Below, one piece after another: positions 8,167-17,766 of a stretch of 64,000 bases of DNA. The notes beneath the pieces were generated by a model that made no database searches, was not told where the DNA came from, and worked only from the letters and a program-made list of their open reading frames with translations. Source of the DNA: SYFY01 sp041752315 (GTDB lineage: Bacteria > Pseudomonadota > Gammaproteobacteria > Pseudomonadales > Azotimanducaceae); the NCBI GenBank assembly GCA_041752315.1, contig JBGSHJ010000020.1, positions 124,001 to 188,000 on the forward strand, read 5' to 3'. Numbering within the stretch: position 1 is the first letter of the stretch; each line of letters opens with the position of its first letter. Made by a program: the position numbers and the translations under genes.

Positions 8167-9602
8167 ACCTGCAGTCGCTTCTGGGATCACAGGCACCGGC
8201 TCTCGAAATATCAGGACTGACTGACGATTCACGCCGAGTGCAGCCCGGTTACCTGTTCTGTGCGGTGAAGGGTCACGACGCTGATGGTCATCAGTTTGTG
8301 GACGATGCACTGCGGCGCGGTGCAGCAGCGATTGTCAGTGAACGGCCTCTGCCATCCATCGACCCTTCCATCGCAGTACTCATACAACCTGATCTTGCGG
8401 CGAGAAGGGGGGAATGGGCGGCCTGTTTCCACGGCTATCCCGCAAGCAGAAATCGATGTATTGGTGTGACAGGTACCAACGGGAAGACATCGGTTGCCTG
8501 GTTCACGGCTTCCATGCTGGAGTTGCTTGGGCAATCGGCGGGATACATGGGTACGGTGGGTTGGGGAAGGATCGGCCATCTGCAGACGGCTGATTCCACC
8601 ACTGCCAGCGCAATCGTCAATCAGGAGCGTCTGGCGTGGCTGCTGGAGCACGGAGTTCGTGCCACGGCGATGGAAGTGAGTTCTCATGCACTTGACCAGG
8701 GACGGGTCGACGCCATTCCCTTCTGCGCGGCGGTCTTCACCAACCTGACGCGTGATCATCTTGACTATCACGGCACGATGAATGACTACGCAGATGCCAA
8801 GCGGAAGTTGTTTGTGTCTCCGGATCTGCCGCTCGCCGTGATCAATGTCGACGATGAATTTGGTCGCGGACTGGTCGATGAAATTCGAGACCGGGTTCAG
8901 GTGATCACTTATGGGCGCAAGGCCGAAGTCAGCTGGAACAATCTGCGGCCAGGTCCGACCGGCATGCGGGGCCGTTGGTCCACACCGTGGGGCCAGGGTC
9001 TGTTTGATCTGCCGATGGTTGGCGAGTTTTCCATCGCCAACGCTGCCGCTGCGCTTGCGGTGCTTGCCGCCCAGGGCCACGACCTGAAGGCATTGATCGA
9101 TGCGCAGCGACAGATGCCTGCGGTACCCGGGCGCATGCAGTTCTTTCGGATTCAGGATGGGCCGGTAGTGGTTGTCGACTACGCACACACTCCCGATGCA
9201 CTGACAGTTGTACTGAGAGCGTTGCGTGAACACACCAATGGAGAACTGGTGTGTGTGATGGGTTGTGGTGGTGATCGTGACACCGGCAAGCGTCCGTTGA
9301 TGGCCGGCGTTGCCGATGAACTCGCGGATGTACTCTGGCTGACATCGGACAATCCACGCAGCGAAGATCCCGAACTGATACTCGAGGAGATGCGTCGTGG
9401 TCTGGCAGGCAGGTCCTGCGTCTACGAGTGTGTGGATCGTGCCGATGCCATTCGTCGTGCAGTGGGTTGTGCAGACGCTGCCGATCTGGTTCTGGTTGCG
9501 GGCAAGGGTCACGAGGATTATCAGGAGTTTGCCAACGGGCGCGTACCTTTCAGCGACGTGCAGATCGTGCAGGACATCGTCCGACAGAAGGCGTACGACT
9601 GA
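8163..9602 (+). CDS. murE: UDP-MurNAc-tripeptide synthetase MurE (meso-DAP type)
   Basis: 479 residues from a GTG overlapping the ftsI stop. The Mur-ligase ATP loop GVTGTNGKTS, the TTNLTRDHLDYHG-type motif (FTNLTRDHLDYHGTM) and the C-terminal DNPRSEDP motif are present. DNPR in this place is the signature for meso-diaminopimelate as third amino acid, so the wall is of the Gram-negative A1-gamma type. The gene normally following, murF, is missing: the murE stop overlaps the mraY start by one base (TGATG). Confidence 0.96.
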   Translation: MNLQSLLGSQAPALEISGLTDDSRRVQPGYLFCAVKGHDADGHQFVDDALRRGAAAIVSERPLPSIDPSIAVLIQPDLAARRGEWAACFHGYPASRNRCIGVTGTNGKTSVAWFTASMLELLGQSAGYMGTVGWGRIGHLQTADSTTASAIVNQERLAWLLEHGVRATAMEVSSHALDQGRVDAIPFCAAVFTNLTRDHLDYHGTMNDYADAKRKLFVSPDLPLAVINVDDEFGRGLVDEIRDRVQVITYGRKAEVSWNNLRPGPTGMRGRWSTPWGQGLFDLPMVGEFSIANAAAALAVLAAQGHDLKALIDAQRQMPAVPGRMQFFRIQDGPVVVVDYAHTPDALTVVLRALREHTNGELVCVMGCGGDRDTGKRPLMAGVADELADVLWLTSDNPRSEDPELILEEMRRGLAGRSCVYECVDRADAIRRAVGCADAADLVLVAGKGHEDYQEFANGRVPFSDVQIVQDIVRQKAYD

Positions 9603-10684
9603 TGCTCCTGTGGCTGACCCAATCCCTCTCGGAGTACTTCAGCGCGTTTGGAGTATTTCAGTATCTGACCTTCCGCACGATGGTGAGTGCCTTGACAGCA
9701 CTGGGTGTTTCATTGCTGATCGGGCCGATGTTCATCAAGCGATTGTCGCATCTCCAGATTGGTCAACGTGTGCGGGAGGATGGCCCGGCCAGTCACTTCA
9801 GCAAAGCCGGCACACCGACCATGGGTGGTGGATTGATACTGGTGGTGATTCTGCTGACGGTTTTGCTCTGGAGTGATCTTGCCAACCGCCTGGTCTGGGT
9901 TGCCCTTGTGGTCACGATGAGCTTTGGTGTGATTGGCTGGTTCGACGACTACCTCAAGATATCCCGGCGAAATTCCAGGGGATTGCCTGCCCGGTGGAAG
10001 TACTTCTGGCAATCAGTCGTCGGGGGAGCCGCGGCGATATTCCTGTATGTCACCGCGATGACCCCGGCGGAAACCACGCTCATCGTTCCGTTCCTCAAGG
10101 ACGTTGCCATTCCCATGGGTGCAAGCTACATCGTGCTTGCCTATTTCATCATCGTCGGCATGAGCAACGCCGTGAATCTCACCGATGGTCTGGATGGCCT
10201 GGCAATCCTGCCAACGGTGATGGTTGCCGCGGCACTGGGTCTGATTGCCTATCTGGTAGGCCATGTGGAGTTTGCCCGTTATCTGCAGATTCCTCACATT
10301 CCCGCCGCTGGCGAGTTGGCGGTGTTCTGTGGTGCGTTGATTGGCGCCGGGCTTGGCTTTCTGTGGTTCAACGCCTATCCCGCCCAGGTGTTCATGGGTG
10401 ATGTCGGAGCCCTTGCGCTAGGTGCAGCGCTGGGTGTGGTAGCCATCATGGTTCGCCATGAAATAGTGCTGCTCATCATGGGTGGAGTGTTTGTCCTGGA
10501 AACCGCATCGGTCATTCTCCAGGTGGCTTCGTTCCGGCTGACAGGCAAGCGGGTTTTCCGCATGGCCCCGATCCACCATCATTTCGAATTGAAAGGCTGG
10601 CCAGAACCCAAGGTCATTGTGCGGTTCTGGATCGTGGCGTTGATCCTTGTGTTGATTGGCCTGTCGACGTTGAAATTGCGATGA
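9602..10684 (+). CDS. mraY: Phospho-MurNAc-pentapeptide transferase MraY
   Basis: 360 residues with about ten transmembrane segments. Family motifs are DGPASHFSKAGTPTMGG in the first cytoplasmic loop, GWFDDYLKI, NLTDGLDGLA, GALIGAGLGFLWFNAYPAQVFMGDVG and the MAPIHHHFELKGWPEPKV segment, which include the catalytic aspartates and the histidines of loop E. MraY forms lipid I on undecaprenyl phosphate at the inner membrane. Its substrate needs MurF, whose gene is not in this cluster. The start ATG is set by the overlap with murE; the end overlaps murD by 4 nt. Confidence 0.97.
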   Translation: MLLWLTQSLSEYFSAFGVFQYLTFRTMVSALTALGVSLLIGPMFIKRLSHLQIGQRVREDGPASHFSKAGTPTMGGGLILVVILLTVLLWSDLANRLVWVALVVTMSFGVIGWFDDYLKISRRNSRGLPARWKYFWQSVVGGAAAIFLYVTAMTPAETTLIVPFLKDVAIPMGASYIVLAYFIIVGMSNAVNLTDGLDGLAILPTVMVAAALGLIAYLVGHVEFARYLQIPHIPAAGELAVFCGALIGAGLGFLWFNAYPAQVFMGDVGALALGAALGVVAIMVRHEIVLLIMGGVFVLETASVILQVASFRLTGKRVFRMAPIHHHFELKGWPEPKVIVRFWIVALILVLIGLSTLKLR

Positions 10685-12009
10685 GTAAACCCAGAACAGC
10701 CGTCATCGGACTCGGAATCACTGGACGTTCATGCATCCGTCATCTGCAGGATCACGAACTGACCGTTCTTGATACCCGGGATGATCCCGACCTGCTGAGC
10801 GATTTGCCGGCTCATCCTGCCCTCGTGGTACGCACCGGAGTGACTGCTTTCAACTTCGCTGGCGTGGATCAGGTAGTTGTCAGTCCGGGGGTGCGCCTGA
10901 ACGCTCCGCTGCTTGACCACGCACGACACCTCGGCGTGCCGATACGCAGTGACATCGAGTTGTTCATGGCTTGCGTAACAGCGCCCGTGTTCGGCATCAC
11001 CGGAACCAATGGCAAGAGCACGGTGACTGCCATGACAGGCGCCTTGCTGGAACACGCCGGATTCCAGGTGAGTGTTGGCGGCAACCTTGGCGAACCGGCG
11101 CTCGACCTGCTGGCGGCCAACAGCGACTTCTATGTTCTGGAACTCTCCAGCTTTCAGCTGGAACGCATGCTGCCCGCCGCTCTCGCGGGTGCAACAGTCC
11201 TCAACGTGACTGAAGATCATATTGATCGCCATGGTTCGCTGGAGTCGTATGGTGTGGTCAAACGCACGATTTTCGAACGAGCTGCCGTGTGCGCGTTCAA
11301 CAGGTCGGATTGCCGCACGCAGCCCAAGGCGATTCCAGTCGGTCGTGTCACCAGCTTTGGACTCGATACCCCGACCCAGGGTGAATGGGGTCGCCGCATG
11401 ATCCAGGGGGAAGCGTGGTTCGTGCGTGGGGACCAGAGCCGCCTGCCGGCGGCTGCGCTGACACTGCCAGGCCTGCACAACCAGGAGAATTTCCTGGCTG
11501 CCTGCTCCATCCTCGACGATCTGTCATTGCCTGACAAGGCGCTACACGCGGTTGCGACTGGATTTTCCGGTCTGCCTCATCGATGTGTTTCGCTGGGTGA
11601 GCGCCGAGGAGTGCGTTACGTCAATGACAGCAAGGCAACCAACGTTGGTGCGACAGTGGCGGCGGTGAATGGAATTGCCCCGACCCTGACCGGTTCAGGT
11701 CGCATTGTTCTGCTGGCAGGTGGTGATGGCAAGGGAGCGGACTTCTCGCCGCTGCGGTCACTGGCGGCCTCGTTGCGTGGTGCGGTGCTGTACGGGCGAG
11801 ACGCAAACCTCATCGAAGATGCCGTCCAGGATGTCATCGCAACCGTGCATGAAGCGTCTTTTGAAGACGCCATCGTCAAGGCGGCTGCGCTTGCACAGCC
11901 CGGGGACTGTGTCTTGCTCGCGCCGGCCTGTGCAAGTCTCGACATGTTTGCCAACTATGGTGCGCGTGGTCGCCGATTTGTCGAACTGGTGGAGGCATTG
12001 CCGGGATGA
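10681..12009 (+). CDS. murD: UDP-MurNAc-L-Ala:D-Glu ligase MurD
   Basis: 442 residues. An N-terminal UDP-binding Rossmann part (AVIGLGITGRSCIRHL) is followed by the ATP loop GITGTNGKSTVT, LELSSFQLE, NVTEDHIDRHG and the C-terminal NDSKATNVGATVAAV and LLAGGDGKGADF motifs. The enzyme adds D-glutamate in the cytoplasm. It starts within the mraY stop (ATGA) and its own stop overlaps ftsW in the same way. Length is typical. Confidence 0.96.
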   Translation: MSKPRTAVIGLGITGRSCIRHLQDHELTVLDTRDDPDLLSDLPAHPALVVRTGVTAFNFAGVDQVVVSPGVRLNAPLLDHARHLGVPIRSDIELFMACVTAPVFGITGTNGKSTVTAMTGALLEHAGFQVSVGGNLGEPALDLLAANSDFYVLELSSFQLERMLPAALAGATVLNVTEDHIDRHGSLESYGVVKRTIFERAAVCAFNRSDCRTQPKAIPVGRVTSFGLDTPTQGEWGRRMIQGEAWFVRGDQSRLPAAALTLPGLHNQENFLAACSILDDLSLPDKALHAVATGFSGLPHRCVSLGERRGVRYVNDSKATNVGATVAAVNGIAPTLTGSGRIVLLAGGDGKGADFSPLRSLAASLRGAVLYGRDANLIEDAVQDVIATVHEASFEDAIVKAAALAQPGDCVLLAPACASLDMFANYGARGRRFVELVEALPG

Positions 12010-13178
12010 GTACCCCCATGCCGATTTCAGCTTTGTCGTCCGGTCGGGAGTTCGTCGCGGCCAACAGTCTTGCAAGTCCCATGCTTCTCGCGTGGATCGC
12101 GTTGCTGACACTGGGCGTTTGTATGGTCGCGTCCGCAACGGTTGCTGTTGCACCCGACTATCTGCAACGACATCTTTTTTCATTGGTGATTGCGTTGCTG
12201 GCTTTTGGCAGCTGTCTTTTCATTCCTCTGGAGTGGCCGAGCCGGTTGCACCGCCTTGCCTTTCCGATTGCCGTGCTGGTCTGTCTGATGGTGCTCCTGC
12301 CGGGAATCAGCGAGGAAACCAAGGGTGCGCGACGCTGGATACGCATCGCTGGCTTCTCCATCCAGCCGAGCGAACTGGTCAAGCCACTCGTCATACTTTA
12401 TATCGCGGGTTACATGGAACGATTTGGACACCTGCTCGGAGACCGGACTTTCATCCTCCTGAAGCCCGTGATGCTTGTTGGAGTGGTCTGTGCCCTGCTG
12501 GTCATACAACCGGACTTCGGCGGAGCGGTCGTACTGGCCACTGCGGTGTGGGGAGTCCTGTTTATCGGTGGCGCAAGGTTGCGACACTTTCTGCTCCTGA
12601 TCGGAGTGTGCGCCGCGTTGGGCGGGGTCCTCATTCTCACTCAAGCCGAGCGCATACGGCGCGTAACCACCTTTCTGGATCCGTGGAAGGACGCCTATGG
12701 TGATGGCTATCAGCTGTCCCAGGCGCTGATCGCCTTCGGGCGCGGTGAAATCACTGGCCTCGGACTGGGCGAGAGTGTGCAGAAATTGTTCTACCTGCCT
12801 GAAGCCCACAACGATTTCATTGTCGCAGTGATTGCCGAGGAACTGGGAGTTGTGGGTGTTTTTGGTCTCATGGCGCTGTTTGTCGTGCTGATCGTCGGCA
12901 TCTGGACTCGAGCGCGCCAGCATCTGCGTCAAGAGCGGCGTTTCATCGGGTATCTCTGTTACGGGATCGGCCTGCTCTTTGCCTTGCAGTTCATGGTCAA
13001 CGTTGGGGTGTGCACAGGCGTGTTACCCACCAAAGGTCTGACACTGCCATTTGTCAGCTATGGCGGGAACAGTCTCATTGTCTGCTGCGCGTTATTTGGT
13101 CTGGTCATGCGAGGTGATATCGAGGCTGCTGCGGAACCTCCACGCCGGGTACGCACGAGGAAGGCACATCGTGGCTGA
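12006..13178 (+). CDS. ftsW: Septal peptidoglycan polymerase FtsW (SEDS)
   Basis: 390 residues with about ten transmembrane helices. SEDS markers include KGARRWIRIAGFSIQPSEL, QPDFGGAVV, LGLGESVQKLFYLPEAHNDF (with the conserved aspartate) and GLTLPFVSYGGNSL. FtsW polymerises lipid II together with FtsI. The following gene in most gammaproteobacteria is murG; here the ftsW end overlaps murC by 8 nt, leaving no room for it. Confidence 0.95.
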   Translation: MSTPMPISALSSGREFVAANSLASPMLLAWIALLTLGVCMVASATVAVAPDYLQRHLFSLVIALLAFGSCLFIPLEWPSRLHRLAFPIAVLVCLMVLLPGISEETKGARRWIRIAGFSIQPSELVKPLVILYIAGYMERFGHLLGDRTFILLKPVMLVGVVCALLVIQPDFGGAVVLATAVWGVLFIGGARLRHFLLLIGVCAALGGVLILTQAERIRRVTTFLDPWKDAYGDGYQLSQALIAFGRGEITGLGLGESVQKLFYLPEAHNDFIVAVIAEELGVVGVFGLMALFVVLIVGIWTRARQHLRQERRFIGYLCYGIGLLFALQFMVNVGVCTGVLPTKGLTLPFVSYGGNSLIVCCALFGLVMRGDIEAAAEPPRRVRTRKAHRG

Positions 13179-14592
13179 AGTCATGCGCTATAGCGTGCCC
13201 GAGATGGGCAGAGTCCGACGAATCCACTTCGTTGGCATAGGCGGCGCCGGGATGTGCGGTATCGCAGAAGTGTTGTTGAACCAGGGTTACCAGGTCAGTG
13301 GTTCGGATCTGAGTGGCAGTGCCAGCACGCGACGTCTGCAGGACATGGGAGCAACCGTGTTCATTGGTCACGATGCACGCCATGTGGGAACCGTCGATGT
13401 CGTTGTGATCTCGAGCGCGGTCGGTGCTGAAAACCCGGAGGTGGTGCAGGCTCACGCATCACGAATTCCCGTCATCCCGCGGGCGGAGATGCTGGGTGAA
13501 CTGATGCGCTATCGTCACGGCATAGCCATTGCTGGAACCCACGGCAAGACGACGACTACCAGTCTGATCACCAGCATCTTCGAGTGTGCCGGACTTGACC
13601 CGACGTTTGTGATAGGGGGCAGACTCAACAGTGCAGGAACGAACGCCCGACTTGGCGCAGGTCGTTACCTGATTGCGGAGGCAGATGAAAGTGATGCGTC
13701 GTTCCTGCATCTGCAGCCGATGTCGGCGGTCATCACCAACATTGACCGTGACCATATGGCTACGTACGGACAGGATTTCAATCGCCTCTGCAGTACCTTC
13801 ATCGATTTTGCCCATCTACTGCCTTTTTACGGTACCGCCGTGGTGTGCATCGACGATGCCCAATTGAGGAAGTCACTGCCAGACATTTCCCGACCGATGC
13901 TGACATATGGCTTGAGTCAGGACGCCGAGTTCCGGGCGATGGACATCCGCATCGATGGACTGCGATGGCGCTTTCGTGCCGCTCGCCCGGATCGTGCTGA
14001 TCTTGAGGTGGAACTCGCCATTCCAGGTGAACACAACGTCCGGAATGCGCTGGCTGCCATCGCCATTGCCACCGACGAAGGCATCGAAGACGCAGCAATT
14101 GTCGCCGGCTTGAGGACATTTGCCGGGGTCGGCAGGCGATTCCAGACCTACGCGGTAACCAGTGCACGTGGTCTCCACGCCTTGCTCGTCGATGACTATG
14201 GCCATCACCCGACGGAAATCGATGCGGTGTTGTCAACAGCGCGCAAGGTGTGGCCGGCTCGGCGAGTACTGATGGTCTTCCAGCCACACCGCTATTCACG
14301 CACACGCGACCTGTTTGACGAGTTTGTGCGAGTGCTGTCGCAGGTGGATGCGCTGGTCGTTCTCGAGGTGTATTCCGCTGGCGAAGATCCGGTGCCGGGT
14401 GCCGATGGCAAGTCGCTCTGCCAGGGATTGCGGGCACGTGGTGCGGTGGACCCGGTATTTGTCGTTTCGGCAGGCGAGGCGATGGAAGTGCTGAACGGCA
14501 TCATGCAAGCCGACGACATTGTCATCGTTCAGGGGGCAGGCAACGTGAGTCTCGTGTCGAGGGAGCTGGTGGGAGACCGCTATGGTGTTTGA
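13171..14592 (+). CDS. murC: UDP-MurNAc:L-Ala ligase MurC
   Basis: 473 residues. The start GTG at 13171 is chosen because GAGGAAGG lies 6 nt upstream; an in-frame ATG at 13183 is the alternative. Motifs are IHFVGIGGAGMCGIAEVL, GTHGKTTTTSL, EADESDASFLHLQP, NIDRDHM, the C-terminal DDYGHHPTEI and FQPHRYSRTRDL. The enzyme adds the first amino acid of the stem peptide. murB and ddl, which often follow, are absent: the murC end overlaps ftsQ by 11 nt. Confidence 0.96.
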   Translation: MAEVMRYSVPEMGRVRRIHFVGIGGAGMCGIAEVLLNQGYQVSGSDLSGSASTRRLQDMGATVFIGHDARHVGTVDVVVISSAVGAENPEVVQAHASRIPVIPRAEMLGELMRYRHGIAIAGTHGKTTTTSLITSIFECAGLDPTFVIGGRLNSAGTNARLGAGRYLIAEADESDASFLHLQPMSAVITNIDRDHMATYGQDFNRLCSTFIDFAHLLPFYGTAVVCIDDAQLRKSLPDISRPMLTYGLSQDAEFRAMDIRIDGLRWRFRAARPDRADLEVELAIPGEHNVRNALAAIAIATDEGIEDAAIVAGLRTFAGVGRRFQTYAVTSARGLHALLVDDYGHHPTEIDAVLSTARKVWPARRVLMVFQPHRYSRTRDLFDEFVRVLSQVDALVVLEVYSAGEDPVPGADGKSLCQGLRARGAVDPVFVVSAGEAMEVLNGIMQADDIVIVQGAGNVSLVSRELVGDRYGV

Positions 14593-15289
14593 TCGATCCA
14601 GCATTTTTGCAGCAGCGGTCTGGCTATGTCTGCCAATCTCGGCGTATGCGCTTTGGCATTTGCTCGATCGACCGATAGAAATTGTTCATGTCGGCAGCGA
14701 GTTGACTCAGATCGAGCGGGAAGCCGTGGTGAGTGCCGTTCGAGGTGCGATTGACGGCGGCATCCTGAGTACCGACATAGGTGATGTTGCAGCGGCACTG
14801 CGCAACCTCTCATGGCCGCGCAGCGCACAGGTCCGTCGTGTCTGGCCTGACAAACTGGAAGTGGATGTGACGAAGGTGACCCTCATTGCCCGGTGGCAGA
14901 CGGACCGCTACCTGACTTCCACTGGCGACGTCGTGAAGGTGCCCGTACCGGTGACCAATCTCCCGCTGCTGGATTGCCAGATAGCGACACCGGTGGAGGC
15001 GATGGAGATGTATGGAATGTTGCGCGACATCGCTGCCTCGCAGGCGCTGGTCCTGACCGAGCTTGAACAGAACCGTATTGGCGAGTGGCAGATCCGGTTT
15101 GCCAATCTGGTGACGGTCAATCTGGGAGCCGAAAAAGTGGTGGAACGCATGCACCGGTTTGCACACGCCTATCGCAATGCAGCTTCACTCGGAACCGGAA
15201 CGCTGGCCTATGTAGATACCCGGTACCCCAATGGTGTGGCCATTCGTTTTAATGAGCTGCTGGCTGATGGCGCAATGGTGAGCAACTGA
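14582..15289 (+). CDS. ftsQ: Cell division protein FtsQ
   Basis: 235 residues. A single transmembrane segment (about 7-28) is followed by a POTRA-like stretch with poor canonical match and the FtsQ beta domain (RSAQVRRVWPDKLEVDVTKVTLIARW, split over about residues 79-104). The end shows YVDTRYPNGVAIRF, the usual C-terminal FtsQ motif. FtsQ recruits FtsL-FtsB in the divisome. It overlaps murC and ends one base before ftsA. Confidence 0.92.
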   Translation: MVFDRSSIFAAAVWLCLPISAYALWHLLDRPIEIVHVGSELTQIEREAVVSAVRGAIDGGILSTDIGDVAAALRNLSWPRSAQVRRVWPDKLEVDVTKVTLIARWQTDRYLTSTGDVVKVPVPVTNLPLLDCQIATPVEAMEMYGMLRDIAASQALVLTELEQNRIGEWQIRFANLVTVNLGAEKVVERMHRFAHAYRNAASLGTGTLAYVDTRYPNGVAIRFNELLADGAMVSN

Positions 15290-15290
15290 C

Positions 15291-16538
15291 ATGGTGAGGT
15301 CCTTGAAATCGAGATCTGATTCAACCAATGAAAGGATCGTTGCACTCGATATCGGTACCAACAAGGTCGCCGCGATTGTTGCCGAACTGACGGCAGATGG
15401 GCAGATCGAGATCATTGGAATCGGCTCCCATCCGTCACACGGCCTGAAAAAAGGCGTTGTGGTGAACATCGAGTCCACGGTGCAGAGCATCCAGCGCGCG
15501 GTTGAGGAAGCCGAACTGATGGCGGGCTGCCGCATCCAGTCGGTGTATGCAGGCATTGCCGGCAGTCACATTCGCAGCATAAATTCTCACGGCAATGTCG
15601 CCGTTCGGGAAAAGGAAGTTACGCGCCAGGACATCGAGCGTGTGCTTGATGCCGCACAGGCGATGGCGATACCGGCAGATCAACGCATATTGCACGTGCT
15701 GCCACAGGAGTATGTCATCGATCACCAGGATGGCGTTCGGGAGCCTCTCGGCATGTCCGGTGTACGGCTCGAAGCCAGGGTGCATATGGTGACATGCGCG
15801 GTCAATGCGTCACAGAACATCGAAAAGTGCATCGAGCGCTGTGGCCTGAGGGTCAACGACATCATCCTCGAGCAGCTGGCTTCGAGCTATGCCGTGCTCA
15901 CCGATGACGAGCGCGATCTTGGTGTCTGCCTGGTCGACATAGGTGGTGGTACCACCGACATCGCCGTGTTCACCGATGGCGCGATTCGCCATACCGCGGT
16001 GATCCCCATTGCGGGTGACCAGGTCACCAACGATATTGCGATGGCGCTTCGCACGCCGACCCAGAGTGCCGAAGAAGTGAAGATCAAGTACGCCTGTGCG
16101 CTGGCCCAGCTCGCTGGGCCTGACGAGATGATCAAGGTACCCGGTGTTGGCGACAAGCCGTCCAGGGAATTGTCACGGCAAGCTCTGGCCGAGGTCGTGG
16201 AACCGCGCTACGACGAGTTGTTCGGTCTGATCCAGGATGAGTTGCGACGGAGCGGCTTTGAAAATCTGATTGCGGCTGGTGTGGTCCTGACGGGTGGCGC
16301 TTCCAAGATGGAAGGTGTCATCGAATTGGCTGAAGAAATTTTTCATGTACCGGTAAGTCTGGGTATACCCCGGTATGTGCAGGGATTGAAGGACATCGTG
16401 CGCAATCCGATCTACGCCACCAGCGTAGGTCTTTTGCTGTACGGAAAAGAACGAGAAGAAGAACAGGCAGGACGCCAGAAGCGTCCCGGAGGGGGGGCGT
16501 GGAACAGGTTCAGGAATTGGCTCGGGGAAAATTTTTAG
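15291..16538 (+). CDS. ftsA: Cell division protein FtsA
   Basis: 415 residues with the actin-like ATPase motifs IVALDIGTNKVAAIV, VCLVDIGGGTTDIAVF and VVLTGGASKMEGV. The C-terminus RFRNWLGENF is the amphipathic membrane-targeting helix, preceded by a charged linker. FtsA tethers FtsZ to the inner membrane. The gene lies 12 nt before ftsZ with a strong Shine-Dalgarno sequence between the two. Confidence 0.97.
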   Translation: MVRSLKSRSDSTNERIVALDIGTNKVAAIVAELTADGQIEIIGIGSHPSHGLKKGVVVNIESTVQSIQRAVEEAELMAGCRIQSVYAGIAGSHIRSINSHGNVAVREKEVTRQDIERVLDAAQAMAIPADQRILHVLPQEYVIDHQDGVREPLGMSGVRLEARVHMVTCAVNASQNIEKCIERCGLRVNDIILEQLASSYAVLTDDERDLGVCLVDIGGGTTDIAVFTDGAIRHTAVIPIAGDQVTNDIAMALRTPTQSAEEVKIKYACALAQLAGPDEMIKVPGVGDKPSRELSRQALAEVVEPRYDELFGLIQDELRRSGFENLIAAGVVLTGGASKMEGVIELAEEIFHVPVSLGIPRYVQGLKDIVRNPIYATSVGLLLYGKEREEEQAGRQKRPGGGAWNRFRNWLGENF

Positions 16539-16550
16539 GAAGGAGACGAT

Positions 16551-17717
16551 ATGTTTGAACTACTCGATGGCGCGCCGCAGAACGCAGTTATCAAGGTGGT
16601 TGGAGTTGGTGGCGGTGGTGGCAATGCAGTCCAGCACATGCTGCGTCGACAGGTGGAAGGTGTTGAGTTCATTGCGGCAAACACGGACGCGCAGGCACTC
16701 AAGGCGCTGGATGCAAAAACAACGCTGCACATAGGCAATTCGATTACAAAGGGTCTTGGCGCTGGCGCCAACCCGGAGGTGGGCAGACAGGCTGCTCTGG
16801 AAGATCGTGATCGTATCGTCGAAGTACTGACGGGTGCGGACATGGTCTTCATTACGGCGGGTATGGGTGGAGGTACGGGCACAGGCGCGGCTCCGGTGAT
16901 CGCACAGATCGCCAAGGATCTCGGAATACTGACTGTTGCCGTGGTCACCCGCCCGTTCCGGTTTGAGCGACGGGACAAGGTGGCTGAGCGCGGGGTACTG
17001 GAGTTGAGCCAGATCGTGGATTCGTTGATCACGATTCCGAACGAGCGCCTGCTGTCGGTGCTGGGTGAACGCACGACGATGCTCGATGCGTTCGGTTCAG
17101 CCAATGACGTGCTGCTCGGTGCGGTACAGGGCATTGCCGATCTCATCATCCGACCCGGCCTCATCAACGTCGACTTTGCCGATGTGCGTGCCGTGATGAA
17201 GGAAATGGGTATGGCGATGATGGGAACCGGTCGGGCAAGTGGCGACAATCGTGCACGTGATGCAGCGGAAGCTGCCATTCGCAGTCCCCTGCTGGATGAC
17301 GTCAACCTCCAGGGCGCGCGCGGTATCCTTGTGAATGTCACGGCTGGGCCGGATCTCAATATCGGTGAGTTCATCCAGGTCGGCAACATCATCGAAGAAT
17401 TTGCCTCGGATAATGCGATGGTGGTGGTTGGTACCGTGATTGATCCGGACATAGGGGACGAGATGAAGGTGACTGTAGTGGCTACCGGCTTGGGGGAGCC
17501 ACGTCTGCCCAACGTGGTGGTGGACAATACCGGCGCGCAACCGCGCCCTCCTGGATCGAACGGCGAGCCTGACTACAGGAACCTGGACAAACCGGCGTAC
17601 ACACGCCCCAGTCGCCACGCAAATACTGCGCGGGAAACAGGCCATCAAGGTGAATTGCAGAGGGATGATCTGGACTATCTTGATGTTCCAGCCTTCCTGA
17701 GGCGTCAGGCCAACTGA
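16551..17717 (+). CDS. ftsZ: Cell division protein FtsZ
   Basis: 388 residues. The tubulin signature GGGTGTG (about 106-112), the N-terminal VVGVGGGGGNAV loop and the T7 loop region NVDFADVRAVM are intact. After a short linker rich in Pro/Asn/Arg comes the conserved C-terminal peptide DYLDVPAFLRRQAN, which binds FtsA and ZipA. The ribosome site AAGGAGA is strong. It is the last gene of the dcw cluster here; lpxC follows after about 400 nt. Confidence 0.98.
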   Translation: MFELLDGAPQNAVIKVVGVGGGGGNAVQHMLRRQVEGVEFIAANTDAQALKALDAKTTLHIGNSITKGLGAGANPEVGRQAALEDRDRIVEVLTGADMVFITAGMGGGTGTGAAPVIAQIAKDLGILTVAVVTRPFRFERRDKVAERGVLELSQIVDSLITIPNERLLSVLGERTTMLDAFGSANDVLLGAVQGIADLIIRPGLINVDFADVRAVMKEMGMAMMGTGRASGDNRARDAAEAAIRSPLLDDVNLQGARGILVNVTAGPDLNIGEFIQVGNIIEEFASDNAMVVVGTVIDPDIGDEMKVTVVATGLGEPRLPNVVVDNTGAQPRPPGSNGEPDYRNLDKPAYTRPSRHANTARETGHQGELQRDDLDYLDVPAFLRRQAN

Positions 17718-17766
17718 TCGCGTAGACAGGAATGCGGTCATTGCCTGAGCTCCTGAGCCTGGTTGG

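Noticed and set aside
8229..9512. A 427-codon open frame antisense to murE
   Set aside because: It covers most of murE with an implausible His/Cys/Gln-rich composition.
16535..17527. A 330-codon open frame antisense to ftsZ
   Set aside because: Low-complexity Ser/Pro/Thr-rich translation typical of a shadow frame.
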